Origin: Lichina pygmaea
Lineage: Eukaryota > Ascomycota > Lichinomycetes > Lichinales > Lichinaceae
DNA length: 64,000 bases
Direction: 5' to 3'
Assembly: GCA_963422465.1 (NCBI GenBank)
Contig: OY730170.1
Coordinates: 3,138,379-3,202,378, forward strand
Shown here: positions 18,402-30,731 of the stretch, piece after piece
Numbering within the stretch: the first letter of the stretch is position 1
How the letters are laid out: each line of letters opens with the position of its first letter
Notes under the pieces: model-generated
Database searches by the model: none
The model's input: only the letters and a program-made list of their open reading frames with translations
What the model was told of the DNA's origin: nothing
Position numbers and translations under genes: made by a program

Positions 18402-20190
18402 GTACCGTACCCGATCACGTGACGCTCGATATCAGTCAACGCTCACTTAACCCACCGAGGACCCCCTCGACAATTTTGGAAATAACTCGACAACCAGCAG
18501 TCAGAATCATCTCAAATTTGGATATGAGATAGAGCAGTATATATAGAAAAGATATTGAGCAGCGGAATTCTAGTATACGGAGTATGATAGCTTCTTTGTG
18601 ACGTGATAATGTAAATACATGTTCAGGACCTTGTCATCTTCCCACCCCTTGTTGCTGTCACCAACGTTGGGAGAAGCCTCTTTGGCTGGTGGGAAAGATT
18701 CTTTCATAGACCTTTCAGCCTTCTGAACTTGTCTTTCTCCTTCTAATCACTTCTTGACTTCTCTATTAGCTATCTTTTTTACTTACTTTTCTGTCTTCTT
18801 TTCTTGCACTTGTTACTACGCACTTTTTCCTACCATCAAAGCCTATTGATAAGGAACACAACTGGCTAAGTCTATAACTTATATAAAAGCTTTTTCCAAG
18901 CTTGTATCATTCTCTTTAGTCTTATTCGTGAATAATAGACTAAATTTTGTTGATTTTTCAACCACTATTGCTATGGGGCATCCCTAGTGTGACGTGCACA
19001 TACCTCTTCACCCAAGAGATTGTCAGAGACCACCTGCCACCCGCCACCTGCCACTTTGGACAGGCCGGGCCAGGAAGGCACCATATTTGGTAGATGGATA
19101 GCTCGGCTTGAGAGATCTCAATCTGATCAATCAATCAACCTCTTGATGTTAGTTTTTTCATCCCTTTAACAGAAAAACACTTCTAGGAACTTGGAGAAGA
19201 AGAAGTGACAAGGAAAATAACTTAATCTACTTGAAGGATATGATGTCAGTTACAAGTTTTTGCTCTGATAGTATTCACCATGCAGGAGAAGATGTGTGAT
19301 CAACTATTGTATTAACAATAGTTTCTACCTAGCGAGAGAGTAGTAGCTATATAGATAGCCACTCTCAGGAGTAGCCTGACTACAACAAACAACAAGACCA
19401 GTACTCTGATTTATCCTGAATAGTCAGTAACACCTCCAATCACCCAAGTTAAAGTTGGCAGTTTGTGACTCTGGTTGTACATAGTTAAGCAATCCAATGA
19501 TCAGATAGGAGAAGAACAGAAGGTTCAGGAAAGCTCAGCTACTATTAAGAACTCTTTTCCACCAAGTAATAAGACCTGTCTTATTAAAAATGCCGGAAGA
19601 AAGTAGAATTCAGAAAAGGAAGCTCTAAAACTGACTTCACATGACCAAGTCTTGAGCAAGCTATCATCCTGTGTACACTAGACTTCTAATGCTCCCTATC
19701 TCTTTTATATATTCTCATCCACCACATATTCAAGTCTGAGACTATTCTGATAAAGATTTGTTGTGATATTCAAGTTTTTATCAAGGTAGTCACCAACTGA
19801 GTGTTGAGTGATACCAAGTGTTATGTAATTGACTATAGTACGCAGACTGCAGAGAAAGAGAAGGTTCAGAGATATTCAGGGCCTATCGAGGAATCATTTC
19901 CACCAAGCCAGGAAGGTCCTGTTGTTGAAGATGACGGAGATAAGTTGAGCTCCAGGAAGGACAGTCTCAAACTGACTTCACGTGGCCGGGTTATGAAGAA
20001 GCCATCATGTTTTGTACACTAGATTTCTATTGCTCAATATCTCTTCTATACATGCTGCTCTATCACATATCCAAATTTGAGATGATTCCAACAAATATCT
20101 ATTGAGTTATTCAACTTTTTGTCGAGGGGGTGCTTGGTCACTCAACCGAGCGTTGGGTGATAACGAGCGTCACGTGATCGACTACGGTAC
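18402..20190. mobile_element. Non-autonomous DNA transposon-like element with about 200-bp inverted repeats
   Basis: The left end (18,402-about 18,600, starting GTACCGTACCCGATCACGTG) is the diverged reverse complement of the right end (about 19,995-20,190, ending CACGTGATCGACTACGGTAC). A third copy of the right end lies inside, in direct orientation (about 19,645-19,840), as part of a tandem duplication of roughly 350 bp (about 19,500-19,850 and 19,851-20,205). The inner copy has many C-to-T and G-to-A changes relative to the outer one (CACGTGATCG against TATGTAATTG), typical of repeat-induced point mutation. The interior is AT-rich without a transposase ORF. The target duplication is unclear (TA is possible). 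Confidence 0.55.
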
Positions 20191-21254
20191 TACAATATCG
20201 ACTTGCTCTGGTTTCCAAAAGTTTCAGCCGATAAGATGTGCGTACTGGCCAGCGGTGCAGGTCTTGCTTGCAGACTTTTGGGGTTGCGGTGGCCCTGACC
20301 TTGACTAGAGAATTTGGTTTATCAACTTCCTTATAAATTTTGCCCTATCGAACTACTTTTGTCGTCTCGTATACGAAAGATCTACCTGATATCATACACC
20401 TACCACTCCAGTGCGCTTCCAGGCTCTTGCCCCCCAGGCCCTTATTCGCACCTACTAGTACGTATGTTCCTCCCGTACGGAGTACAGAGGTATAAAGTGA
20501 CACAGAAACTTGCAAGATCTCTACGAGAGAAGTTTCTCCAGTTCTTGTGTTATTGTATACGGGGTGAGTGCTGCCCTATGGTGTCTAATAACCCTAACAG
20601 AAGTTCTGAGATGATTCAACAATAATAAAGGAGGAGCTTCGTATTATGAATACTGATATCAATCCCCACTCATCAGGTGGGGGTACTACCTCGTACTTGT
20701 AGTTATGACAGTCCTGTAGCTCTCGGCATAATTAACGTGAGGGATACGTATGTACCACTCTTGATCCTGGCCTTCCGACTTCGGAACAGACTTCGCAGCT
20801 GTTGATCTTCATGTGATCCAGCTAAGTTAGACTACGTTACCTGCGTACATACGCACAAAGTTACATGGTTGGGCCGGCCAACCAAGGTTCAGTGATGGTA
20901 CACGTCAAGGATGTTGAATCTACTCGCAGAGCTTGCGGCTTATCCCTCTTCAGGCACCTTCCAAGGGAGGACTAAGCAGCATACTGGCATGAGGTCGAGG
21001 GTGCTCGAGAGCGCCGTAACGTAGCCGCGATATCTGGGTATGCTTGCTGCAGTTCCTTCCATTCGAACTTTGGATAGCCGTCAAGAACAAGTGAGTACTA
21101 CTATCGGACATTCTATGGTTGGCAAGATCAGCCTCTGCTCGATTGCTGCTCGGCATCCTAGAGACCTCACGCGGAACCGGAGAACGACGAAGCTGACGTC
21201 GATCCCCCCCCAGTCAGGTTTTGGGTCTAGCACAATCATCTACGGCTGCTGAAG
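20191..21254. other. Intergenic DNA upstream of NTE1
   Basis: No gene supported. Contains a CCGTACGGAGTAC word near 20,472 and mixed-composition DNA. It presumably includes the NTE1 promoter. Confidence 0.6.
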
Positions 21255-24200
21255 ATGGAGAATACCCAGAACACTACCACGACAACGAGCGCGCATAGAC
21301 CGAGTTCTGACGGGACTCTGTGGCTTCTTGTCCTGCTGTTTCAACTCTCTCTGTCCGCCTTCAAGGTCCTTCCCGGAATCGTATACTGGCTCGTGACCTT
21401 CGCAAGCATGACGCTACCAGCATGGCTGTTCTCGCTGTTCTCGACGAGTCTCACGTTCACGATGAACGCTACAACGCTGTGAGTTATCCGTCTCGACCGC
21501 TCCGGTTCTGCGGGACGACAGCCGCTTGCTCACGTCGAGTAAATGCACAGGATGCTCATCGTCTTGGCGTTCGCGTCGACGGTGAGCTGGTTCGTACGCT
21601 ATCGCTTTCTCAACATGTACGCCCGTCTTCCGCCGGAGCCGCAGAGGAAAGAGCCCGAGATCGACATCTTCCCGGACACTCAGGAAGGCGATTCGAAACC
21701 GGGCTTGGCCAATTACCTTGACGAGTTTCTCAGCGCGATCAAGGTCTTTGGCTATCTGGAACGGCCGGTGTTCCACGAGCTTACGAGGACGATGCAAACC
21801 CGAAAGATGAGGGCTGGAGAGACGCTCCTGCTCGAAGAGGAGAAGGGGTTCTGTCTGGTTGTCGATGGGCTCGTGCAGATCTTCGTCAAATCCGGCCGTA
21901 TGGCGAGCGACTTGGGCTCCGAGGACTCGACCGCGGTGCCGGAGGACGACGAGGACGACGAAGATGAAGCGTCTTATGGAAAGCGTCGTCAAGGATACTC
22001 GTTGCTTACGGAGGTCAAGAATGGAGCGCCCATGTCGTCGTTGTTCTCCATCCTTTCTCTCTTCACCGAAGACGTTCAGCTAAGGCATAAAGAGGACGAG
22101 GACGAAGGGGTAGATGCTGCCTACTCTCCCGGTGCGGAGGCAGAAGAAGGCAGAGCGACGGGCGCTCGACGAGGAGAGGCGTCTCCCGCACCCGGATCGA
22201 ACCCTAGGAGCCCCATCGTCGTCCCGCAGTCAGCTACGGATCAAACGTTCGTCCGAGACCGCAGCTCATCTCTGTATACCAATCCTCCGCTCAAGCGGCG
22301 GCTACAGGACGTGCCCCCGTTCCTGCTGGAGTCTCGTCATCAGTCCGAAAACGCCTCCGGTGACGCATCCGGAGACTCCCATCCGGTTCACGCCCGACAA
22401 GCGTCGCACCGAGTCAAGTCTGTCCACCCGGACATTCTGGCCAGAGCGACCGTCGACACCACCATTGCCATCATCCCAGCAAGCGCCTTCCGAAGGCTCA
22501 CGCGCGTCTACCCAAAGGCGACGGCGCACATCGTCCAGGTGATCTTGACGCGGCTGCAACGTGTAACCCTCGCCACAGGCCACTCGTACCTGGGCTTGAC
22601 GAGCGAGATCCTGGGGACGGAGAAGAAGATGAACGCATACACAGCGTACGATCTTCCGAACTTCCTCCGGGGGGATGCCCTCAACCGGCTGAAGCAGAAG
22701 CTGCTCATCGAAAGGGAGCGGGTGGGGCCTGAAGAAGTGACAAAGGGCATCGCCCTGCACAACCGCCGGGACATCCATCGGCGTCGCGCCAGCGGCAGTC
22801 GTCGCAGCCGGGTGGCGGAACAGGCAATGGTGGCCTCTGCTCGTACGAAGGCCGCCAATTCCGTCAGCGACGGTCGTGTAGAGTCTCTCTGGCGATCCGA
22901 CAGGAACCTGAGCCGGGCGAGCCCAGGTGATCTTCTATCCGACGCCCAGTTCTCCAGACACGTCGAGTACGGGCGTCAGCTGAGCCCCTCACGCGGCCTC
23001 CAGCACGACCGCTTCTGGCAAGGACTCGACCTGGTCAACGATAGCGGTCAGAGCCCGCTGGGGCAGCACGGCTCGAGCCCCTTCGTTCCGTCGCCCGACG
23101 CCACTCTCCATCGTCAGGAATCCATCGATGAGGATGGTGTCTTCCGAGCATCGGTTCTCGAGTGCATCCTCAAGGCCATCGGTCTGGCCAAGGGATCCTA
23201 CCCAGGGCCCAGGTCTTGGTCGGGCGAGCAGTCTCCGCAACTGGTGTCGTACGACTCGAAGCGCCAAGTCGCCGTCTTCACAAACGCCTTCGGCATGATC
23301 GACCCGTACGAAGGACCTGCCGACGCCGACACCGAGTCGCACGCGTCGGCCCCGCTCTCCACCCACAGCGCCGCCGGCCCGTACAGCAGCACCGGACTAG
23401 AGGAGGAGTTCAGGGACGACATCGAGATAGTCTACTTTCCCAAGGGCTCCGTCCTCGTCGAACAAGGCGAGAGAAACCCAGGGCTCTACTACGTCATCGA
23501 CGGCTTCCTCGACGTGGGCATGCCGGTGGAGACAAGCGGCGGCGATGGCGACACGGCTTCTCTGTCCCCGGATCTCACCGCGGCGGCAGACCGGGATCAA
23601 CGCAAGAGGCCGGCCATGGCGGCGTCGTTGCCATCTAGTGCCCGAGTCGGACACTCCAAAAGGGCAAGGCGCAAGAACCAAGGAGAAAGCAAGAGCCTGT
23701 TCCTGATCAAGCCAGGTGGGATCGCAGGCTACATCGGCACCATCTCGTCGTACAGGTCGTTCATCGACGTCAAGGCCAAGACCGACGTATACGTCGGCTT
23801 CCTCCCCCGGAAGTCGCTGGAGAGGGTGGTCGAGAGGTTCCCCATCGTTCTGCTCACCATGGCGAAGCGCCTGACAACCCTTTTGCCCCGGTTGATTCTG
23901 CACATCGATTTCGCCCTCGAATGGGTTCAGGTCAACGCCGGTCAGGTCATCTACCACCAGAAGGAAGAGAGCGATGCCATCTACATCGTCCTCAACGGCC
24001 GTCTGAGGCTGATCCTGGAGAAGGACGGTGGCGAGATGCGCGCCCTCGGCGAGTTCGGCCAGGGCGAGAGCGTGGGCGAGCTGGAGGTCCTGACCGAAAC
24101 CACGAGACCCGGGACGCTTCACGCCATCCGAGACACCGAGCTTGCCAAGTTCCCCAAGAGCCTCTTCAACACGCTGGCGCTCGAGCATCCCGGCATCACG

Positions 24201-26038
24201 ATCCAGATCTCGAAGATCATCGCTTCCCGCATGAGGACCCTGGTCGAGGACCGACTCATCGAAGCTGGAGACGGAACCGCGACGGTGGGCACCAAGAGGG
24301 CGAACTCGACGATGAACCTGCGGACGGTCGCGATCCTGCCTGTCACCGCCGGAGTGCCGGTCGTCGACTTTAGCAGTCGGCTGACGAGCGCCCTGACCCA
24401 CGTTGGTACCCCGAACGGCGTCACATCCCTCACCCAAGCGACCATCCTCAATCATCTAGGCCGCCATGCATTCAACCGCATGGGCAAGCTCAAGTTGTCT
24501 CAGTACCTCGCCGACCTGGAGGAGAAATACAGCATGGTCATCTACGTGGCAGACACCAACGTGAACGCACCCTGGACCCAGACTTGCATCAGTCAAGCCG
24601 ATTGTATCTTGTTGGTCGGTCTGGCCGAGGCGTCGCCGGATATGGGCGAGTACGAAAGGCTGCTCCTGGGGATGAAGACCACGGCGAGGAAAGAGCTCGT
24701 GCTGCTCCACGTCGACCGGTACTCGCCCCCGGGCTTGACCAGAAAGTGGCTCAGGGTAAGGGGGCGCTTCTCATCGACGTTACGGTTGCCGCGACGCTAA
24801 CGGCGGCTAGAATCGCATGTGGATCAACGGCGGCCATCATCATATCCAGATGGCCTTCCCCGCGAACGCTGGGCCGGTGCATCCGCAGATCCGACGCTTG
24901 GGCCTGGCTCTCAAGCAACGGGTCCAGATCCTCCAGTCGGAGATTCAGAAGTACACATCCAGGAAGGTTCGCCAGACGCCCGTGTACTCGCCCCACTCGC
25001 AGTGGAAGGGAGACTTTCCGAGGCTGGCCCGGAGACTCTGCGGCAAGTCCGTCGGCCTGGTGCTGGGCGGTGGCGGCGCACGAGGCATAGCTCACATCGG
25101 CATCATCCGGGCGCTCGAGGAGGCTGGGATTCCGGTCGACATTGTCGGAGGCACCTCGATCGGCGCGTTCATCGGGGCCCTGTACGCTCGCGACGCCGAC
25201 ATCGTGCCCATGTACGGTCGAGCGAAGAAATTCGCGGGACGCATGGGTAGCGTGTGGAGGTTCGCTCTGGATCTGACCTACCCTACGTGAGTCTCGGCCC
25301 CGCTCCTTGTAGCCGATCTGGGGGAGTGGAGAGCGCCGGCTCATTGCCAGCAGGGCCTCGTACACCACCGGCCACGAGTTCAACCGAGGCATCTTCAAGA
25401 CGTTCGGCGACTCGCAGATCGAGGATCTATGGATCGAGTTCTACTGCAACACGACCAACATCAGCAACAGCCGACCGCACTACCACAGCAGCGGTTACGT
25501 GTGGCGGTACGTACGGGCTTCGATGTCGCTCGCGGGCCTGCTGCCGCCGTTGTGCGACGAAGGAAACATGCTTCTGGACGGAGGCTACATCGACAATCTG
25601 ACGGTTGCGCACATGAGATCGCTCGGCGCGGACTTCATCTTCGCCGTCGACGTCGGATCGATCAACGACGACCAGCCCCAAGCCTTTGGCGACTCGCTGT
25701 CGGGCTTCTGGGCCCTGATCAACCGCTGGAACCCGCTCTCGTCCCACGCCAACCCGCCGACGCTGTCGGAGATCCAGGCCCGGCTCGCGTACGTGTCGAG
25801 CGTCGACGCGCTCGAGCGCGCAAAGACCACGCCCGGCTGCATCTACATGCGCCCGCCCATCGACACCTTTGGCACCCTCGACTTTGCCAAGTTCGCCGAG
25901 ATCTACCAGGTCGGCTACGAATTTGGCAAGGCCCACCTCGCCCAGCTGCGCGATCGCGGCATCCTGCCCATGGTCGAGGAGACGGAGGAGAAGAGGAAAC
26001 TTCGTCGCACGATGGCGCCGCGACGGGCGAGTATATAA
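21255..26038 (+). CDS. NTE1: Lysophospholipase NTE1 (patatin-like, neuropathy target esterase family)
   Basis: Four exons: 21,255-21,478, 21,551-24,755, 24,811-25,286 and 25,354-26,038 (4590 nt, 1529 aa). The introns of 72, 55 and 67 bp have GT..AG ends. The N-terminus has two hydrophobic segments (about residues 20-90, ...[11 protein letters not shown] joined to [15 protein letters not shown]), which anchor the family to the ER. Three cyclic-nucleotide-binding-like domains lie at about 130-220, 690-830 and 850-980. The patatin domain (about 1220-1385) has the oxyanion motif GGGGARG, the Ser motif GTSIG (nucleophile about 1258) and the catalytic Asp in DGGYIDN. The family deacylates phosphatidylcholine to glycerophosphocholine at the ER. 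Length and C-terminus (ending [11 protein letters not shown]) fit fungal orthologues. The second exon carries long disordered Ser/Arg-rich linkers between domains. Confidence 0.96.
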
Positions 26039-27406
26039 ACGGGGGGTGGGTGAAGAGGATGAGGTGGGGGCTCTTTCGGGCGAACAGCTAACTGACTGCT
26101 TGTACTCCAATTTCTGGGTGTTCTGACTATATCTACAGTACATCTCTCTTCTATCGCGCTTTTTTCTTTCTTCCCTTCTTTTTTCTCGTTCTTTCTTATA
26201 GGGAAAGCTCTTGATACCCCCACTGTCAATAGAGAATGATTCTTTACAACTCTGTACTGTACTGTTACAGTCATGGCATTCATCCAGTTGTCTAACCATG
26301 TCCACATTCCGCTACATTTGCCTGGCTCATGTATGTATGTATAGACCATCCTCTTTTTCAAAACAGGAAGGACATTGGGAAAAGACTTTTGTTCAGTCTT
26401 CACTCTGTTCAATACTGTGTGGCCGGGTAAGTCAGTCTCGTACTGTCGACCTGCTGATTGCGTCTGGAGAAGATCTCTATACAGGTTACCCATCTACCCA
26501 CAGTAGCATTGATCCAGCTCTCCGATCGTCTCCCCATCCTAGTTCTTGGATTTGGCTACGAGTATAGATGGGATTTCCCCTTGTTTTGAAAGGGGAAGGA
26601 CTTTGTCGGTAGTATCCGTTCAGTCTCCACTTCGTTCAGTGAATGGTTACGGCACATAGTCACTCGTGCATTGCTGGCCTGCTGATTGCGTTGAGAGGTA
26701 CTTTCTAGAGCTATCGTGGTTGTCTGTAGCACGACGTCAATTCTCATCAAGTGTTACTAGGTCAGCATGTTCAAAGTGGTTGCTGCCTCCGGCTACCGGT
26801 AACAGTGTAGATAGGTATCTCGAGTCGTGGAGATGGGCATAGAATGGCTTGTCAAGTTGTTCGTGCTACGGGATTCGTTTTCCGGGGGGGTACCGTATTC
26901 CGGTCATCGGCGGCGTACCGTACGCCCACTGTTGCTCCTAGAGGGGTGTGCAGCTATCCGAATTTCATCGACATCATCTTCCTTTTGGGACTCCGGTGGC
27001 TGCCACTTCCGCTCGAGAGGAAATAACAGCACAATGCCAGCGTGACCAAGTTTTGTCGTGAGGAGGGTTTTCAGGGACGAAGCCCAAGTAAGCCCTACAG
27101 TACTTGTGTACCGTAGGGGGAAACTTGCGTCGAGGTGCGGGTAACTTTCCACACGATCCGACTCGACACTCGGATTTCTCATTCAGACTGGCAGGTCAAT
27201 TGACAAGACTAGCCGCTGGCTCGGTATTGACCTCTGCTGGCAGAGTCTATATAAGATGGCCCACTTCCTGCTCGTCCAAATTTTTTTCTTCCTCTTCTTC
27301 TTCTTCTCTTCACCTTTCATCCACAGCAAGATCCAGCAACGCTGGAAGTTCAACCTCTAATTCCCATCCCAATCACAATCACGATCCAACATCAAGCTCC
27401 ATCGCC
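26039..27406. other. Intergenic DNA with a diverged tandem repeat; TRM1 promoter
   Basis: The stretch about 26,338-26,475 is repeated in direct orientation at about 26,562-26,700 (shared pieces such as GTTCAGTCT, CCTGCTGATTGCGT; period about 224 bp). The rest is featureless up to the TATA box of TRM1 at 27,248. A pyrimidine-rich tract (27,280-27,320) before the TRM1 start is typical of fungal core promoters. Confidence 0.5.
27248..27255 (+). promoter_or_regulatory. TATA box of TRM1
   Basis: TATATAAG, about 155 bp before the ATG at 27,407 and followed by a CT-rich initiator-like tract. It helps decide that ATG 27,407 (context ATCGCCATGG) is the start rather than the upstream in-frame ATG at 27,104, which lies before the TATA box. 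Confidence 0.55.
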
Positions 27407-30015
27407 ATGGACGGCCGTCTGGACCACGTCGATGTCACCGAGGGCCTGGCGACGATCCGGGTCCCCAAAGGGCCCGAACGAAAGGGGTCCAAGACTGCCG
27501 AGGATGTGCAGCGGGTTTTCTACAACCCCATCCAGCAGTTCAACCGAGACCTGAGCGTTCTTGTCATCCAAGAATTTGCGAGGACGGTCGGATCCCTTCG
27601 CAGGGATCGTCACCAGAAAGTCCGGGCCAAGAAGGCGGCCAAGAAAAGGAAGAGAGACGAGGCCGCGGAGCAGCCTGGCCCGGCCACAGGGCCGCATGAC
27701 GTCGAGAAAGAGGCGCCGCAGCCAGAGGAAGTGGCTTCCTCGGAAGCTGCCGTCCAGGCCTCTTCCGCCTCGGCGGAACAGGATGGCGCATCCCGAGGTG
27801 GCCCCAAGGCCATCTTCACCATCCTGGATGCTCTGGCGGCCACTGGCCTGCGCGCCATCCGGTACGCCAAGGAGATCCCGGCTGCCACATCCGTCACGGC
27901 GAACGACCTCTCTCCGGCGGCTACCAGGTCGATCCAGTCGAACGTGCTTCTCAACGGCGTCGACGACACCGTCAAGGCCACCACCGGCAATGCTCTGGCG
28001 CTCATGTACTCCACCGCCTTTGCCACCGGACAGCGGAAGTTCGATGTCATCGACCTCGACCCCTACGGATCTGCCGCGCCGTTTCTCGACGCGGCCGTGC
28101 AAGCGTTGAACGACGGTGGCCTTCTCTGTGCCACGTTCACCGACTCGGCCGTCTGGGCGTCGACTGGCTACGCCGAGAAGACGTTTGCGCTCTACGGCGG
28201 CGTCCCCGTCAGGGGCATCTACTCGCACGAGGTCGGCCTGCGCTTGATCCTCCAGGCCGTTGCCACGTCGGCGGCCCGGTACGGCCTCGCCATCGAGCCG
28301 CTGCTCTCCCTCTCGGCCGACTACTACGTGAGGGTCTTCGTTCGGGTCTGGCATTCTCCGGCCCAGGTCAAGTTTCTCGCCGGCAAGACGATGCTGCTGT
28401 ACGCATGCGACCATGGCTGTGGAGCGTGGGCCACGCAGCTGCTGTTCAGCAACAGAGAAAAACTCTCCCGCAAAGGTGGAAAGATCTACAAGCATTGCGT
28501 TACGCAAGCGCCCTCCGCACCGCCGAGCTGCGAGCATTGCGCCTTCAAAACACATGTACGTTGATTTTGTAACCCCTATCCGGAGAGGGGCGCTAACGTG
28601 GGTCGCAGCTTGCCGGGCCGATGTATGCTGGTCCCATCCATTCGACCCCGTTTGTCAAAAGCATTCTCGACGGGCTTTCATCCCTCGACCGGAAGACGTA
28701 CGGGACGTACCAACGCATCGAGGGCGTCCTGACGACAGTCATGGAGGAGGACTTGACGGTCGAACACCTTGGTCCGAACAAGCGCCGGAAGAGAGAGCAG
28801 GACGGCGGCAAATCCAGCGAGGCCCAACCCGCAAGCGCCGGCGAACCTGATGCCGCAGAAGCAGCTTCTCCCGCGGCATCCGATCCCGCCCGGATCGACG
28901 AACATCCATTCTACCTCGTGCCCAATGCCCTGGCCGGGATCATGCACTGCAAGGTGCCGACGGAGAACGCGTTCCGCGGTGCGCTCATGCATCTCGGCTA
29001 CCGCGCCACGCGCAGCCACGCCAAAGCCGGCAGCATCAAGACGAACGCGCCGTGGTCGATCATCTGGCACGTCATGCGCGAATGGGTGCGGCAACATGCA
29101 CCCGTCAAGGAATCATCGATCAAGGAAGGCACGGTGGCGTGGGCGCTTTTGAACAACAAGGGCGACTCGCAGAAGAACGGGGCCGACGGAGCGGACCCGG
29201 CGAACACATCTCCTGCCAACGTCGTCGTCAACTTCGACGAGGCACTCGGTGCCGGCAAGAAGACCGGTCGCCGCAAGCTGAGGCGCTACCAGCAGAATCC
29301 GCGGCCCAACTGGGGTCCTATGTCTCGCGCCAAGGCGTCGACTGCAAAGGGCGAGGACGAGGCCGTCACTGCCATCCCGCCCGATGTTGCCAGCGGCGAT
29401 TGTCAGGGCGATGACGGCGACTATCATCAAGAACGCACCACATGCGCCGCCACCAACCCCAGCGATCACTACCAGGGTGACGATGGCGAAGGTCACGACG
29501 AACCTGTGGCCTACGCCAACGATGACGACCACGTCAATCGAGGGGACGACCGCGAAGGCCTCCAAGAATCCGCCGCCAATCCTGATGACTGCGTTGAGTC
29601 CCAACCTCGAGGCGACGCCGTCGAAGACAATCAAGAAGCCACCGTCTACGTCAACGATGGTGCTGATCAAGATCGTCAAGCCTACGACGGCGGCGAAGAA
29701 TACTACGACTGTGAGGGCTGCTACGACGATGGCCAAGAATACTACCACAACCGCGAGGGCTGCTACGAAGACGGCCAAGAAAACCACGAGCAACAATACG
29801 AAAATGCTGAGCAAAACTGCGGCAATGCCGAGCAGCGCTACGACGGCGAGCAGCAGTACGATGCTGGCGAGCAGCTCAACGGCCAGCACCACGATGGCGG
29901 TGAAGTCCACTACAACGAAGGCGTGGGCGAAGGCCATTGTGACGACGGAGAAGGATACTACAACGACGGCGAAGAATACTACGACGACGACGAAGGTCCG
30001 GTGTCCGCGTCATAG
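27407..30015 (+). CDS. TRM1: tRNA (guanine26-N2)-dimethyltransferase TRM1 with an unusual acidic Tyr-rich tail
   Basis: Exons 27,407-28,555 and 28,609-30,015 (851 aa). The 53-bp intron has the branch site GCTAACG. TRM1 makes N2,N2-dimethylguanosine at position 26 of tRNAs using S-adenosylmethionine. Family signatures: FYNPIQQFNRDLSV near the start, LDALAATGLRAIRYAKE (SAM loop), TANDLSP, and the catalytic DLDPYGSAAPFLDAA. A Cys pair (CEHC) lies just before the intron and AGPMYAGPIHS after it. A Lys/Arg-rich insert (AKKAAKKRKRDE) may be a nuclear signal. Yeast TRM1 is under 600 aa; here about 200 extra C-terminal residues (from about 29,400) are rich in Asp, Glu, Gly, Tyr, Asn and Cys in loose repeats (EEYYD.EGCYDDGQEYY). 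That tail is absent from the catalytic fold. Confidence 0.95.
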
Positions 30016-30731
30016 TAGATATGGTCTTTTGCAGCCTGCCAAGTACTTGGTTTCAGCTCACACTGTCGATATTCATCCTCACTCAGCAATCCAAACAAGC
30101 TTCTTTTTTCTAGTCCTCATCTGCATCCATTCGATTCCTATTGTTCCTCGGTATAATCAAGAGAACAGAGCAGTCATTCACAGCGCCCCTCCATCGGTTT
30201 TGTAGACATCGCTAATGAATCACTTGACTGGGTAAGTACGTAGCTACTGAACATACTCTGAACAGTAAGTGTGCACTGTACATAGCAATTCAAGGCCCAG
30301 ACCATTAGTGCCTAATGTTCTGCGCCATCTAAGGGCATTGCAGCCTGTGAGTTAGGTAGTCAGTGCCTAACCAATTTACTTCGTTCAACTCCACAAGCTA
30401 CGCACGACGTAATGTGATGGTGAGCGCGGAGCTAGAAAGTCAAGTTGGTACTCAATAGCTCCGCCAATGTGTCATCAGTCTTCCATTGAGGAATACATAC
30501 TCGTACGTCATGCAGGTACAGTGCCATAGCGAGCTACCGGACTCGTTTCCATTGCAACTCCCCTTGTGTAGATTCAATCACTTTAACTATGCATGCGTAC
30601 CTCTAGCCCTAGATACGGTCCTGCCGGTCATCGGACCAATGTGAAGCCATCGATTGCCAAGCTGCCAACATATTCTCCCCAAGCGCTTTGGCCCGAACTG
30701 TAGCGCGACCAACTGGTCTTCGGACGTCACA
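30016..30731. other. Intergenic DNA between TRM1 and ARP9
   Basis: TRM1 downstream region and presumed ARP9 promoter; no gene, RNA or repeat recognised. Confidence 0.6.

Noticed and set aside
27104-27406. Upstream in-frame ATG (27,104) giving TRM1 a mitochondrial-type presequence
   Set aside because: It lies before the TATA box at 27,248, and the intervening Ser-rich translation comes from a CT-rich untranslated tract. Only an unmapped upstream transcript start would rescue it.
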